NCBI GenBank assembly: GCA_036620675.1
Contig: JAZHEE010000002.1
Source: Jejubacter sp036620675
GTDB lineage: Bacteria; Pseudomonadota; Gammaproteobacteria; Enterobacterales; Enterobacteriaceae
DNA length: 64,000 bases
Reading direction: 5' to 3' (one strand)
Positions 8,441-17,228 of this stretch are shown in pieces; position 1 is the first letter of the stretch, and every line of letters starts with the position of its first letter. A program made the position numbers and the translations under genes. Under the pieces are notes generated by a model that saw nothing but the letters and a program-made list of their open reading frames with translations, was not told the DNA's origin and did no database searches.

Positions 8441-8617
8441 CCCTTTTCCGGTCAATTAGCCCACTTATTCTGTCAATAACTTACGCTTGATAAGGCCAAT
8501 TTTAGGAATGATTCTATTTATATTCCAACGCCAAAATCCGCATTCTCTATCGGAACTTTAGCGTAGCGATGATTATTATTTTCAGGATAATGACTCTGCC
8601 ATAGTGATAAATATTCA

Positions 8618-9751
8618 ATGATGAAATCCAAACTAAAATTGATGCCATTATTGGTGTCTGTGACCCTGATGAGCGGCTGTACCATATTGCCTGGTAGCAA
8701 TATGTCTACGTTCGGCAAAGATGTTGTCAAACAGCAGGATTCAGATTTTGATGTTGACCGGATGGTAAATGTTTATCCGTTAACGCCAAGGCTGGTGGAG
8801 CAGTTGCGCCCGCGTCCTAATGTCGCGCAGCCGAATGCGGGACTGGAGCAGGAGATCGCAGGCTATCAATATCGGGTCGGCCCGGGCGACGTCCTTAACG
8901 TCACCGTCTGGGATCACCCGGAGCTGACCACCCCGGCAGGCCAGTACCGTAGCTCAAGCGATACCGGTAACTGGGTTCAGGCCGACGGTTCGGTGTTCTA
9001 TCCCTATATTGGCAAGGTTCATGTGGCAGGTAAAACCCTGGCGGAGATTCGCGACCAGATAACCGGTCGTCTTGCCGCCTACATCGCCGATCCCCAGGTC
9101 GATGTCAACGTCGCCGCTTTCCGTTCACAGAAGGCCTATATTTCCGGCCAGGTTCAGAAGTCCGGCCAGCAGGCGATCACCAACGTACCGCTGACGATAC
9201 TGGACGCGATCAACGCTGCGGGCGGCCTGACTGAAAACGCCGACTGGCGCAATGTGGTACTGACCCATAACGGCAAAGAGCAGCGTATTTCGCTGCAGGC
9301 GCTGATGCAGAACGGCGACCTCAGCCAGAACCATTTGCTGTATCCGGGCGACATTCTCTACGTACCGCGTAACGACGATCTGAAGGTCTTCGTGATGGGC
9401 GAAGTGAAGAAACAGAGCACCCTGAAAATGGACTTCAGCGGTATGACCCTGACTGAAGCGCTGGGTTCGGCGGAAGGCATCGATATGACCACCTCTGACG
9501 CCACCGGTATCTTCGTTATCCGTCCGTTGAATCATGACCGCAACGGCAAGATTGCCAGCGTCTACCAGCTCGATATGTCCGACGCCACATCACTGATTAT
9601 GGCGACCAATTTCCGTCTGCAGCCTTATGACGTGGTTTATGTCACTACCGCGCCGGTGGCGCGCTGGAATCGTCTGATCAGTCAGCTGCTGCCGACCATC
9701 AGCGGTGTCCGCTATATGACCGATACGGCCAGCGATATTCATAAATGGTAA
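8618..9751 (+). CDS. wza: Outer-membrane polysaccharide export lipoprotein Wza
   Basis: Forms the octameric outer-membrane channel that exports colanic acid. It has 377 residues (379 in E. coli). The signal peptide ends in a lipobox with Cys21 (LMSGC). The polysaccharide export domain begins near YRVGPGDVLNVTVWDHPEL, followed by SLBB repeats (KAYISGQVQKSGQ, DDLKVFVMGEVKKQ). The C-terminal amphipathic helix that makes the outer-membrane barrel ends the protein (RWNRLISQLLPTISG). First gene of the cps operon; wzb follows after 6 bases. No strong ribosome binding site is visible, as in K-12. Confidence 0.97.
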   Translation: MMKSKLKLMPLLVSVTLMSGCTILPGSNMSTFGKDVVKQQDSDFDVDRMVNVYPLTPRLVEQLRPRPNVAQPNAGLEQEIAGYQYRVGPGDVLNVTVWDHPELTTPAGQYRSSSDTGNWVQADGSVFYPYIGKVHVAGKTLAEIRDQITGRLAAYIADPQVDVNVAAFRSQKAYISGQVQKSGQQAITNVPLTILDAINAAGGLTENADWRNVVLTHNGKEQRISLQALMQNGDLSQNHLLYPGDILYVPRNDDLKVFVMGEVKKQSTLKMDFSGMTLTEALGSAEGIDMTTSDATGIFVIRPLNHDRNGKIASVYQLDMSDATSLIMATNFRLQPYDVVYVTTAPVARWNRLISQLLPTISGVRYMTDTASDIHKW

Positions 9752-9757
9752 CGCCTT

Positions 9758-10201
9758 ATGTTTAACAAAATACTTGTGGTTTGTGTGGGGAACGTTTGCC
9801 GTTCCCCCACGGCAGAACGTCTGCTCAGGAATTATCAGCCTGGACTCACGGTAGAGTCTGCGGGGCTTGGCGCGCTGGTTGGCCGCGAGGCGGATGCCAG
9901 CGCTCTGGAAGTGGCTCGCGAGCGTAACCTGTCTCTGGAGGGCCACTGCGCTCGCCAGGTTACCGGCAGAATGTGCCGCAGCTACGATCTGATCCTTGCC
10001 ATGGAAAAGCGTCATATTCACTCATTGTGCGAACTTGCCCCGGAAATGCGCGGCAAGGTGATGCTGTTCGGGCACTGGGATAATGAACGTGAGATCCCTG
10101 ATCCCTTTCGTAAAAGCCGCGAGGCCTTTGAAGCGGTGTACGACCTTCTCGATCTTTCTGCCCGTAAGTGGGCGCAAGCACTGACAGCTCAGCAGGGATA
10201 A
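9758..10201 (+). CDS. wzb: Low-molecular-weight protein-tyrosine phosphatase Wzb
   Basis: Dephosphorylates the tyrosine kinase Wzc, allowing the phosphorylation cycle needed for colanic acid polymerisation and export. The 147 residues match E. coli. The signature CX5R loop is CVGNVCRS with catalytic Cys9 and Arg15. The general-acid Asp lies in the DPF motif near residue 115 (IPDPFRKS). It sits between wza and wzc with 6- and 2-base gaps, so translation is probably coupled. Confidence 0.97.
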   Translation: MFNKILVVCVGNVCRSPTAERLLRNYQPGLTVESAGLGALVGREADASALEVARERNLSLEGHCARQVTGRMCRSYDLILAMEKRHIHSLCELAPEMRGKVMLFGHWDNEREIPDPFRKSREAFEAVYDLLDLSARKWAQALTAQQG

Positions 10202-10203
10202 CA

Positions 10204-12366
10204 ATGACAGAACAAGTAAAACATTCTGCCGCCTCGACTGAGGGCAATGATGAAATTGATATCGGGCGCCTGATCGGTACGGTCATCGAGGCCCGCTGGT
10301 GGGTGCTGGGGACTACGGCGGTTTTCGCGACCATCGCCATCATTTATGTCATGTTCGCTACGCCTATCTACAGTGCGGACGCGCTGGTGCAGATAGAAGA
10401 AAACGCTACCAGTTCGCTGGTACAGGACATCAACAGCGCCCTGAACAGCAAGCCGCCAGCTTCCGAAGCCGAGATGCAGCTGATTCAGTCGCGCCTGGTA
10501 TTAGGCAAAACCGTGGACGATCTCGATCTGGATATCTCGGTCGAGAAAAATCACTTCCCGGTGTTCGGCGCCGGTTGGGATCGTCTGATGGGGCGCCAGG
10601 ATGATACGGTGAAGGTCACGACCTTTACCCTACCTGAGGGCGGCGCGAAGCAGACCTGGACCGTGGAAGTGGTGGATAACAACCACTACCTGCTGAGCAA
10701 TGACGACGGCTTCAGCGCCCGCGGCGAAGTGGGCAAGCTGCTGAAGAAAGACGGCGTAACTATGATGGTCAGCGGCATTCATGCCTCGCAAGGCAGCGAT
10801 TTCACCGTAACCAAATATTCCCGGCTTGGCATGATTAAATCACTGCAGAGTAATCTGTCGGTCACCGAAAGCGGCAAGGATACCGGGGTACTAACCCTGA
10901 CTTTCACCGGCGAAGATCGCGACCAGATCCGTAACATCCTGAATGCCATTACCCACAACTATCAGGCGCAGAACATCGAGCGTAAATCGGCTGAAGCGTC
11001 TCACAGCCTGAAGTTCCTTGATAAACAGTTGCCTGAAGTGCGCGCCAGTCTGGACGAGGCCGAAAACAAACTGAACGCCTACCGTCAGAATAAAGACTCC
11101 GTGGATCTGCCGCTGGAGGCCAAGTCGGTGCTCGACTCGGTGGTCAACATCGACGCCCAGCTTAACGAGCTGACCTTCAAAGAGGCTGAAATCTCCAAGC
11201 TGTATACCAAACGCCATCCGGCCTACCGCACGCTGCTGGAAAAACGCCGCGTGCTGGAAGACGAGAAAGCGAAGCTGAACGCGCGCATCAGCGATATGCC
11301 GCAGACCCAGCAGGAGATCGTGCGTCTGACCCGCGATGTGGAATCCGGTCAGCAGGTCTATATGCAACTGTTGAATAAACAGCAGGAGCTGAAGATAACC
11401 GAAGCCAGCACCGTCGGTAACGTGCGTATCGTCGACTCGGCGATCACCCAGCCGGGCGTGGTAAAACCGAAATCGGCGCTGGTGATTCTGGGTAGCATTA
11501 TTCTGGGTCTGATGCTGTCGATTATTGGCGTACTGCTGCGCGCTATCCTCAACCGCGGTATCGAAAGTCCACAGGTGCTGGAAGAGGCAGGTCTTAACGT
11601 CTACGCCAGCATTCCGCTTTCCGACTGGCAGAAAGAGCGCGATACCGTTAAGACCGTCAGGGGCGAGAAGCGCTACAAACAGAGCCAACTGCTGGCGGTG
11701 GGTAACCCGACCGATCTCGCTATCGAGGCGATCCGTAGTCTGCGTACCAGCCTGCACTTCGCCATGATGCAGGCCAGCAATAATGTGTTGATGCTTTCCG
11801 GGGTCAGCCCTTCCATCGGTAAGACCTTCGTGGCCGCCAACCTGGCGGCGGTCATCAGCCAGACCAATAAGCGGGTGCTGCTGATCGACTGCGATATGCG
11901 TAAAGGCTATACCCACGAACTGCTGGGCACCACCAACGCTCACGGCCTGTCCGATCTGCTGGCAGGGCAGGGGGAGGCCGCCAGCACGGTTCAGAAAACC
12001 TCTATCCCAGGTTTTGACCTGATGCCGCGCGGCCAGGTGCCGCCAAACCCGTCCGAACTGCTGATGAGCGAACGCTTTGAAGCGCTGGTGAAGTGGGCGA
12101 GCCAGAACTACGACATGGTGGTTATCGATACCCCGCCGATTCTGGCGGTGACCGATGCCGCAGTCGTTGGCCGTCTGGCGGGAACGACGCTGGTCGTGGC
12201 GCGTTATGCCATGAACACCCTGAAAGAGGTGGAAACCAGCGTCAGCCGCTTCGAACAGAACGGCATCAAGGTTCGTGGCGTGATTCTGAACTCCGTCTTC
12301 CGTCGGGCGACCGGTTACCAGGATTACGGTTATTACGAATATGAGTACAAGTCAGTGAGTCGCTAA
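10204..12366 (+). CDS. wzc: Tyrosine-protein kinase / polysaccharide co-polymerase Wzc
   Basis: An inner-membrane BY-kinase that controls chain length and export of colanic acid with Wza. It has 720 residues, equal to E. coli. Two membrane segments (about residues 32-52 and 425-447) flank a periplasmic Wzz-type domain rich in coiled coil. The cytoplasmic kinase has Walker A ending at Lys540 (SPSIGKT), Walker A' at Asp562-Asp564 (LLIDCDMRKG) and Walker B in VVIDTPP. The C terminus carries the tyrosine cluster that is autophosphorylated, here Tyr705, 708, 710, 711, 713 and 715. The start at 10204 (MTEQVK) is chosen over an upstream in-frame codon inside wzb. Confidence 0.97.
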   Translation: MTEQVKHSAASTEGNDEIDIGRLIGTVIEARWWVLGTTAVFATIAIIYVMFATPIYSADALVQIEENATSSLVQDINSALNSKPPASEAEMQLIQSRLVLGKTVDDLDLDISVEKNHFPVFGAGWDRLMGRQDDTVKVTTFTLPEGGAKQTWTVEVVDNNHYLLSNDDGFSARGEVGKLLKKDGVTMMVSGIHASQGSDFTVTKYSRLGMIKSLQSNLSVTESGKDTGVLTLTFTGEDRDQIRNILNAITHNYQAQNIERKSAEASHSLKFLDKQLPEVRASLDEAENKLNAYRQNKDSVDLPLEAKSVLDSVVNIDAQLNELTFKEAEISKLYTKRHPAYRTLLEKRRVLEDEKAKLNARISDMPQTQQEIVRLTRDVESGQQVYMQLLNKQQELKITEASTVGNVRIVDSAITQPGVVKPKSALVILGSIILGLMLSIIGVLLRAILNRGIESPQVLEEAGLNVYASIPLSDWQKERDTVKTVRGEKRYKQSQLLAVGNPTDLAIEAIRSLRTSLHFAMMQASNNVLMLSGVSPSIGKTFVAANLAAVISQTNKRVLLIDCDMRKGYTHELLGTTNAHGLSDLLAGQGEAASTVQKTSIPGFDLMPRGQVPPNPSELLMSERFEALVKWASQNYDMVVIDTPPILAVTDAAVVGRLAGTTLVVARYAMNTLKEVETSVSRFEQNGIKVRGVILNSVFRRATGYQDYGYYEYEYKSVSR

Positions 12367-12491
12367 ATACCCGTCATATTTCGCGCTGCCTCTTTGTTAG
12401 CGGCGTCCGCTCGCCCCGGCCATAGCTAGCCTGTGTTCCCGGGGTCGCGCGGACTGGCTGATGTGATGCGGCACGAACTATTTAGGGTATG
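12367..12491 (+). repeat. ~125-bp dispersed palindromic repeat, copy A
   Basis: An imperfectly palindromic intergenic element running from ATACCCGTCATATTTCGC to CGAACTATTTAGGGTAT. Read in reverse, the element at 17091-17216 matches it along its length, for example GCCTCTTTGTT and CTATGTTCCC-like blocks. It occupies the wzc/wcaA gap. Similar non-coding elements are, to my knowledge, common in many enterobacterial genomes. Confidence 0.8.
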
Positions 12492-12551
12492 AGCGGGATC
12501 GCGCTGCTGTGCGGCCCTGACGGCAAATATGGTTTGAGGAAAAGATAAAAG

Positions 12552-13397
12552 ATGGTCAATCAAACGCGTCCTCTGGTTTCTGTTTATATGCCCACCTGGA
12601 ATCGTCAGCAACTGGCTATTCGGGCCATTAAATCGGTGCTGCGCCAGGATTACGATAACTGGGAGATGATCATTGTTGATGACTGCTCCGCTTCTTACGA
12701 GCAGTTGCAGAAATTTGTTACCGACCTGAACGATCCCCGGGTGACCTATGTTCACAATGAGATCAATTCCGGGGCCTGTGCGGTGCGCAACCAGGCTATC
12801 CTGCAGGCGAAGGGCGAATTTATCACCGGGATTGACGACGACGATGAATGGACGCCAAACCGGCTGTCGGTTTTCCTTGAACACCGCCACCAGTTGGTTA
12901 CGCACGCGTTTTTGTATGCCAATGACTATGTGTGTAAAGGCGAAGTCTACTCACAGCCGGCCAGTCTGCCGCTGTACCCCAAATCGCCGTTTACCCTGAA
13001 GCAGTTTTATAAGCGCAATATTATCGGTAATCAGATCTTTACTTATACCAAACGTTTTCAGGCCAGCCTGTTCGATGTCACGTTGCCCGCAGCCCAGGAT
13101 TACGACGCTTTCCTGCGGCTGGTGGTGGACAACGGGGCGCCCTTTAAAGTGGAAGAAGCCACCCAGGTGCTGCATGTCAACCACGGCGGCTTAAAGATCG
13201 GCACGTCGCGTAAGAAGTTCGCCGGATATTTTAACTTCTATCGCAAGCATAAAGACAAATTCGACCGCGGTAGCCGCAAGTATCAGCTCTATACGCTGTA
13301 TACGATTCGCAATAAGCGGATGTCGTTGCGTACCTGTATGGCGCTGTTTTCGCTGCGTAACACCAAACGTATGGCTCAGGGATTTATAGGGAAATAA
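12552..13397 (+). CDS. wcaA: Colanic acid glycosyltransferase WcaA (GT2)
   Basis: A family 2 glycosyltransferase of 281 residues (279 in E. coli), predicted to add one sugar to the undecaprenyl-linked colanic acid repeat at the cytoplasmic face. The GT-A fold begins VSVYMPTWNR. The metal and nucleotide-sugar binding acidic motif is IDDDDEW at about residues 94-100. An AGGAAAAGATAAAAG leader precedes the ATG. It is separated from wzc by the repeat at 12367-12491, so it is not as tightly coupled as wza-wzb-wzc. The exact sugar added is not determined by sequence. Confidence 0.94.
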   Translation: MVNQTRPLVSVYMPTWNRQQLAIRAIKSVLRQDYDNWEMIIVDDCSASYEQLQKFVTDLNDPRVTYVHNEINSGACAVRNQAILQAKGEFITGIDDDDEWTPNRLSVFLEHRHQLVTHAFLYANDYVCKGEVYSQPASLPLYPKSPFTLKQFYKRNIIGNQIFTYTKRFQASLFDVTLPAAQDYDAFLRLVVDNGAPFKVEEATQVLHVNHGGLKIGTSRKKFAGYFNFYRKHKDKFDRGSRKYQLYTLYTIRNKRMSLRTCMALFSLRNTKRMAQGFIGK

Positions 13398-13399
13398 TC

Positions 13400-13909
13400 A
13401 TGCATTTACTGGAAGATTTACGCGCTAACTCCTGGAACCCTCGTCCGTGCATTATGGTGGTCTCTTATCGCATTGCCCATTTTTGTTCAGTATGGCGTAA
13501 GAAGAACGTACTGAATAATTTATGGGCTGCGCCGGTATTGATCCTTTATCGCCTGATAACGGAATGCCTGATGGGCTACGAAATTCAGGCCGCCGCGGTG
13601 ATTGGTCGCCGCTTTACCATCCATCACGGTTATGGGGTGGTGATCAGCAAGTTCGCCGTCATTGGCGATGACTTCGCGATTCGTCACGGTGTAACCATCG
13701 GCGGGCGCGGCGGCATTGGCGGCCGCGACAAAAGCCAGTCGCGTCCGGTGATTGGCAACCATGTTGAAGTGGGCGCCAACGTGATGCTTATCGGCCCGAT
13801 TACCATCGGCAATAACGTGGTGATCGGCGCCGGCAGCCTGGTGCTGGACAGCGTACCGGATAACGCGGTGGTGATGGGCGATAAGGCCAGAGTAAAGGTA
13901 GTTAAGTGA
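13400..13909 (+). CDS. wcaB: Colanic acid acetyltransferase WcaB (hexapeptide repeat)
   Basis: A left-handed beta-helix O-acetyltransferase, 169 residues (162 in E. coli). The N-terminal helical part (WRKKNVLNNLWAAP) is strongly conserved. The hexapeptide repeats run from about residue 62 with the catalytic-type His in TIHHGYGV and AIRHGVTIGG. A Gly/Arg/Ser-rich stretch (GRGGIGGRDKSQSR, about 113-126) accounts for the extra length against K-12. It uses acetyl-CoA by family membership. It starts 2 bases after wcaA and overlaps wcaC by four bases. Confidence 0.93.
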   Translation: MHLLEDLRANSWNPRPCIMVVSYRIAHFCSVWRKKNVLNNLWAAPVLILYRLITECLMGYEIQAAAVIGRRFTIHHGYGVVISKFAVIGDDFAIRHGVTIGGRGGIGGRDKSQSRPVIGNHVEVGANVMLIGPITIGNNVVIGAGSLVLDSVPDNAVVMGDKARVKVVK

Positions 13910-15123
13910 ATATCTTACAATTTAATGTGCGCCTTGCCGAAGGTGGTGCGGCCGGTGTGGCGCTCGATCTTCATCAGCGCGCGCGCGCGGCGGGTCTATC
14001 TTCACGCTTTATATACGGCTACGGCAAAGGCGGCAAAAACAGCGCGAGCCACGATCTCTATCCGGACGTGGTAAAACACACGCCGCGCCTGGTTTCAGTC
14101 GCCAATATCGCGCTGTTTCGTTTTCTGAACCGCGACCCGTTCGGCAACCTGAATAACCTTTACCGCACGGTAACCCGCAGTAACGGCCCTGTCGTGCTGC
14201 ACTTTCACGTGCTGCACAGCTACTGGCTCAACCTGAAGCAGGTGGTGGCATTCTGCCAGAAGGTGAAGAGTCATAAGCGTGATGTCACCCTGGTCTGGAC
14301 GCTGCACGATCACTGGAGCGTCACCGGCCGCTGCGCTTTTACCGACGGTTGCGAAGGCTGGAAAAGCGGCTGCAGCGCCTGCCCGACATTGACTAACTAT
14401 CCGCCGGTGAAGGTGGATCGCGCAGCGCAGCAGATAGACGAAAAACGCGAGCTGTTTCGCCAGATGCTGGGGCTGGGCTGTCGCTTTATTTCACCAAGCA
14501 ACCACGTGGCGGAGGCCTTTAACAGCCTGTACGGCGCCGGACGTTGTAACGTTATCAATAACGGTATCGATGTGGCCACCGAGGCGATTCTGGCGGATCT
14601 GCCTGCGGTTGCGCCGGGGCAGGGCGCACCGAAGGTGGCTGTCGTCGCGCACGACCTGCGCTACGACGGCAAAACCGATCAGAAACTGGTGCGCGAACTG
14701 ATGGCGCTGGGCGATAAAATCGAGCTGCACACCTTTGGTAAGTTCTCGCCTTTTGAAGGGCCGAACGTCATCAACCACGGCTTTATGACCGATAAGCGCG
14801 CCCTGATGAGTGAGCTGAACCAGATGGACTCACTGGTGTTCAGCTCGCGGGTGGACAACTATCCGCTGATTCTGTGCGAAGCGCTGTCGATCGGCGTGCC
14901 GGTTATCGCCACCCACAGCGATGCTGCCCGTGAAGTGCTGGCCCGCACCGGCGGGCGCACCTTTAGCGCGCAGGAAGTTCCGGCGCTCGCGCAGTTGCCG
15001 AAGGCGCAGCTGGCGGATGTGGTTTTCGGCCGCGACCTTGCGGCGTTTCGGGCCGATTCGCGTCAGGCCTATAGCGGAAAACAGATGCTGGAGGAGTATG
15101 TCTCGTTCTATCAGGGTCTGTAG
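13906..15123 (+). CDS. wcaC: Colanic acid glycosyltransferase WcaC (GT4)
   Basis: A GT4-like glycosyltransferase of 405 residues, as in E. coli. It starts with GTG in a GTGA overlap with the wcaB stop, which fixes the start. The N-terminal glycine-rich segment (LAEGGAAGVALDLH) and the C-terminal EALSIGVPVIAT motif, where the Glu contacts the donor nucleotide-sugar, are clear. A cysteine cluster (CAFTDGCEGWKSGCSACP) near residues 144-161 is typical of WcaC. The next gene, wcaD, starts 26 bases before its stop. Confidence 0.94.
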   Translation: MNILQFNVRLAEGGAAGVALDLHQRARAAGLSSRFIYGYGKGGKNSASHDLYPDVVKHTPRLVSVANIALFRFLNRDPFGNLNNLYRTVTRSNGPVVLHFHVLHSYWLNLKQVVAFCQKVKSHKRDVTLVWTLHDHWSVTGRCAFTDGCEGWKSGCSACPTLTNYPPVKVDRAAQQIDEKRELFRQMLGLGCRFISPSNHVAEAFNSLYGAGRCNVINNGIDVATEAILADLPAVAPGQGAPKVAVVAHDLRYDGKTDQKLVRELMALGDKIELHTFGKFSPFEGPNVINHGFMTDKRALMSELNQMDSLVFSSRVDNYPLILCEALSIGVPVIATHSDAAREVLARTGGRTFSAQEVPALAQLPKAQLADVVFGRDLAAFRADSRQAYSGKQMLEEYVSFYQGL

Positions 15124-16321
15124 CTACCTGCTATTACCGATTATCTATCTGCTGGTTAACGTTAAGCTGGCTAACCTGGGAGAGAGCTTTCCCGTTACCA
15201 TCGTGACCTTTCTGCCGGTCATTATGCTGCTGTTTATGGAGCGTATCAGCCTGAAAAAGCTGATGATCGCGCTGGCTATCGGCGCCGGGCTGACGCTGTT
15301 CAACTACATCTTCGGCCAGTCGCTGGATGCCAGTAAGTATGTCACCTCGACAATGCTTTTCGTCTATATCGTCATCATTATTGGGATGACCTGGAGTATT
15401 CGCTTTAAAACAGTTTCACAGCGTAATCATCGCAAGATACTAAGAATGTTCTATATCGTTATTGGTATCGTAGTTGGTATCGCTGCGATAGAAATGGTTG
15501 AGATTATACTCACTGGCGGAAGTAGTCTGCTCAAGACAATCTCTGGCTATTTGATATACAGTAATAGCTATGTTCTGAATTTTATTAAATTCGGCGGAAA
15601 ACGTACTACGGCGCTCTATTTTGAACCCGCATTCTTTGCACTGGCATTAATCTCAATTTGGCTTTGTGTTAAGCAGTTCGGTATCAAAACCCCGAAAGCT
15701 GATGCTATGATTCTTTTAGGCATAGTGCTTTCAGGGTCTTTTTCCGGGGTGATGACATTTATTATGTTCTATCTGCTGGAATGGGGCTTTAAGTATCTGA
15801 ATGCCAATGCAATAAGAAAGAAGTTACCGCTGGCGATTATTTCGCTGGGTTCCTTTATGGTAGGGCTGGTATTCGGTTTCCCTTATATTGCTGACCGTAT
15901 TGGTGATTTAGGCACCGAAGGCTCGTCATCTTACTATCGTATTGTTGGGCCACTGGTGATGGTAGGTTATTCCCTGACAAATATTGATGGTGTGGTGCGT
16001 TTTGGTTCTCTTTACGAATATGTCGCATCATTCGGAATCTTTAACGGTGCGGACGTCGGTAAAACCATAGACAATGGTCTGTATCTGTTGATTATTTATT
16101 TTTCATGGTTTGCGATAATTCTTACTGTCTGGTATATGGCACGGATTGTTAAAATGATGCGCGGGGCTTTTGGCAATAACCAGAACTTTCGCGTTCAGCT
16201 TTGGCTGTTTATGCCATTGTCGTTGTTCTTTACCGGTTCAATATTTAGCCCGGAATATGCGTTTTTAATTGTCTGTCCGTTTATTCTGCGTAAAGCGTTA
16301 AACAACACAGACTCCTTATGA
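15098..16321 (+). CDS. wcaD: Colanic acid polymerase WcaD
   Basis: A 407-residue integral membrane protein (405 in E. coli), the presumed Wzy-type polymerase that joins colanic acid repeats in the periplasm. It is almost wholly hydrophobic with roughly ten membrane segments and a soluble loop around EGSSSYYRIVGP. The start at 15098 follows GGAGGAGT and yields MSRSIRVCSYLLLP, matching the family. A much longer frame reaches back to 14921, but its first 59 codons only shadow wcaC. Base composition dips toward AT in this gene, which is usual for wcaD. Confidence 0.93.
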   Translation: MSRSIRVCSYLLLPIIYLLVNVKLANLGESFPVTIVTFLPVIMLLFMERISLKKLMIALAIGAGLTLFNYIFGQSLDASKYVTSTMLFVYIVIIIGMTWSIRFKTVSQRNHRKILRMFYIVIGIVVGIAAIEMVEIILTGGSSLLKTISGYLIYSNSYVLNFIKFGGKRTTALYFEPAFFALALISIWLCVKQFGIKTPKADAMILLGIVLSGSFSGVMTFIMFYLLEWGFKYLNANAIRKKLPLAIISLGSFMVGLVFGFPYIADRIGDLGTEGSSSYYRIVGPLVMVGYSLTNIDGVVRFGSLYEYVASFGIFNGADVGKTIDNGLYLLIIYFSWFAIILTVWYMARIVKMMRGAFGNNQNFRVQLWLFMPLSLFFTGSIFSPEYAFLIVCPFILRKALNNTDSL

Positions 16322-16329
16322 GGTCAGAT

Positions 16330-17082
16330 ATGATTCTGTTAAGTGTGATTACTGTCGCCTGGAAAAATTATGAAGGGGTGGTGAAAACCTGGCAGTCGCT
16401 GGCTCATCTGGCGGATACCCCGGGAATTGAATTCGAGTGGGTAGTGGTAGACGGCGACTCTCAGGACGGTACCCGCGAGTTTCTGGAAAACCTGAATGGA
16501 CAGTATCAGTTACGCTATCTTAGCGAAAAAGATAACGGTATTTACGACGCCATGAACAAGGGTATTGCAATGGCCCGGGGGCGTTACGCCATCTTCCTGA
16601 ACTCCGGCGATGTATTCCACAAAGATGTGGGCGAAGTGGTTAAGCAACTGGCGCAGCAGAAGCAGGATCGCGCCATGTATCTTGGCGATGCGCTGCTGGA
16701 TTTTGGCGATGGCAATAAAGTACGGCGCAGCGCTAAAAGCGGCTGGTATATATATCACAGCCTGCCTGCCAGCCATCAGGCGATATTTTTTCCGGTTAGT
16801 GGGCTTAAGCAATACCCCTACGATCTGCAATATAAAGTTTCTTCCGATTACGCGTTGGCCGCCAGAATGTATAAAGTGGGCTATCCCTTTAAGCGACTGA
16901 AGGGACTGGTTTCCGAGTTTTCTATGGGCGGCGTCTCTACCTCGAATAATCTTGAATTATGCCGCGATGCTAAAAAAGTACAGCGTCGGATATTACGGGT
17001 ACCTGGCTTTCTGGCAGAACTTTCATATCAATTCCGGTTACGTACCACCGGTAAAGCTAAGGCGCTGTATAACAAGGCATAA
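16330..17082 (+). CDS. wcaE: Colanic acid glycosyltransferase WcaE (GT2)
   Basis: A family 2 glycosyltransferase of 250 residues (248 in E. coli). The GT-A domain carries VVVDGDSQDGT near residues 38-48 and the acceptor-side FLNSGD motif near 94-99. YIYHSLPASHQAIFF and SEFSMGGVS are strongly WcaE-like. I prefer the ATG at 16330 because GAGGT stands 5 bases upstream; the ATG at 16318 lacks a site. It ends just before repeat copy B. Confidence 0.93.
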   Translation: MILLSVITVAWKNYEGVVKTWQSLAHLADTPGIEFEWVVVDGDSQDGTREFLENLNGQYQLRYLSEKDNGIYDAMNKGIAMARGRYAIFLNSGDVFHKDVGEVVKQLAQQKQDRAMYLGDALLDFGDGNKVRRSAKSGWYIYHSLPASHQAIFFPVSGLKQYPYDLQYKVSSDYALAARMYKVGYPFKRLKGLVSEFSMGGVSTSNNLELCRDAKKVQRRILRVPGFLAELSYQFRLRTTGKAKALYNKA

Positions 17083-17090
17083 CGCAATAT

Positions 17091-17216
17091 TATACCCGAA
17101 ATAATTCGGGGCGCATCGCGGCGGCAACTGAGCGAGTCCCTGGGAACATAGGTAACTATGTGACCGGGGTGAGGGAAGGCAGCCAACAAAGAGGCGGTCC
17201 GAAGTATGAAGGGGAT
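17091..17216 (-). repeat. ~125-bp dispersed palindromic repeat, copy B
   Basis: Begins TATACCCGAAATAATTCGGG and ends GGTCCGAAGTATGAAGGG. Its reverse complement matches copy A (12367-12491) over the full length with scattered changes. It fills most of the wcaE/wcaF gap, so the two copies bracket wcaA-wcaE in opposite orientation. Confidence 0.8.
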
Positions 17217-17228
17217 TAAGGAAATAAT

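Larger units (their letters stand above)
7788..8617. promoter_or_regulatory. Divergent yegH/wza control region
   Basis: 830 bases without a credible gene, noticeably more AT-rich than its flanks. From left to right it holds an RcsAB-like box (8145-8158), a possible extended -10 (TGG then TAATAA, 8225-8233), a leader inverted repeat TGCCAG...CTGGCA (8335-8366) enclosing the palindrome GGACTAGTCC, the JUMPstart/ops element (8401-8440), and a second RcsAB-like palindrome (8503-8516). The layout matches what is known of the E. coli colanic acid promoter: RcsA/RcsB activate from upstream and RfaH acts through ops in a long untranslated leader. Confidence 0.8.

Noticed and set aside
8518..8730. Minus-strand 70-codon frame overlapping the wza start
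   Set aside because: No ribosome site or recognisable domain, and it covers the wza leader and signal peptide.
10891..11943. 350-codon minus-strand frame opposite wzc
   Set aside because: Shadow of a conserved kinase gene with all motifs on the plus strand.
12367..12491. Insertion sequence remnant between wzc and wcaA
   Set aside because: No transposase fragment or target-site duplication; it matches a second palindromic element and is better described as a dispersed intergenic repeat.
14921..15097. 59-residue N-terminal extension of WcaD
   Set aside because: It only shadows wcaC; the ATG at 15098 has GGAGGAG upstream and matches the family N terminus.
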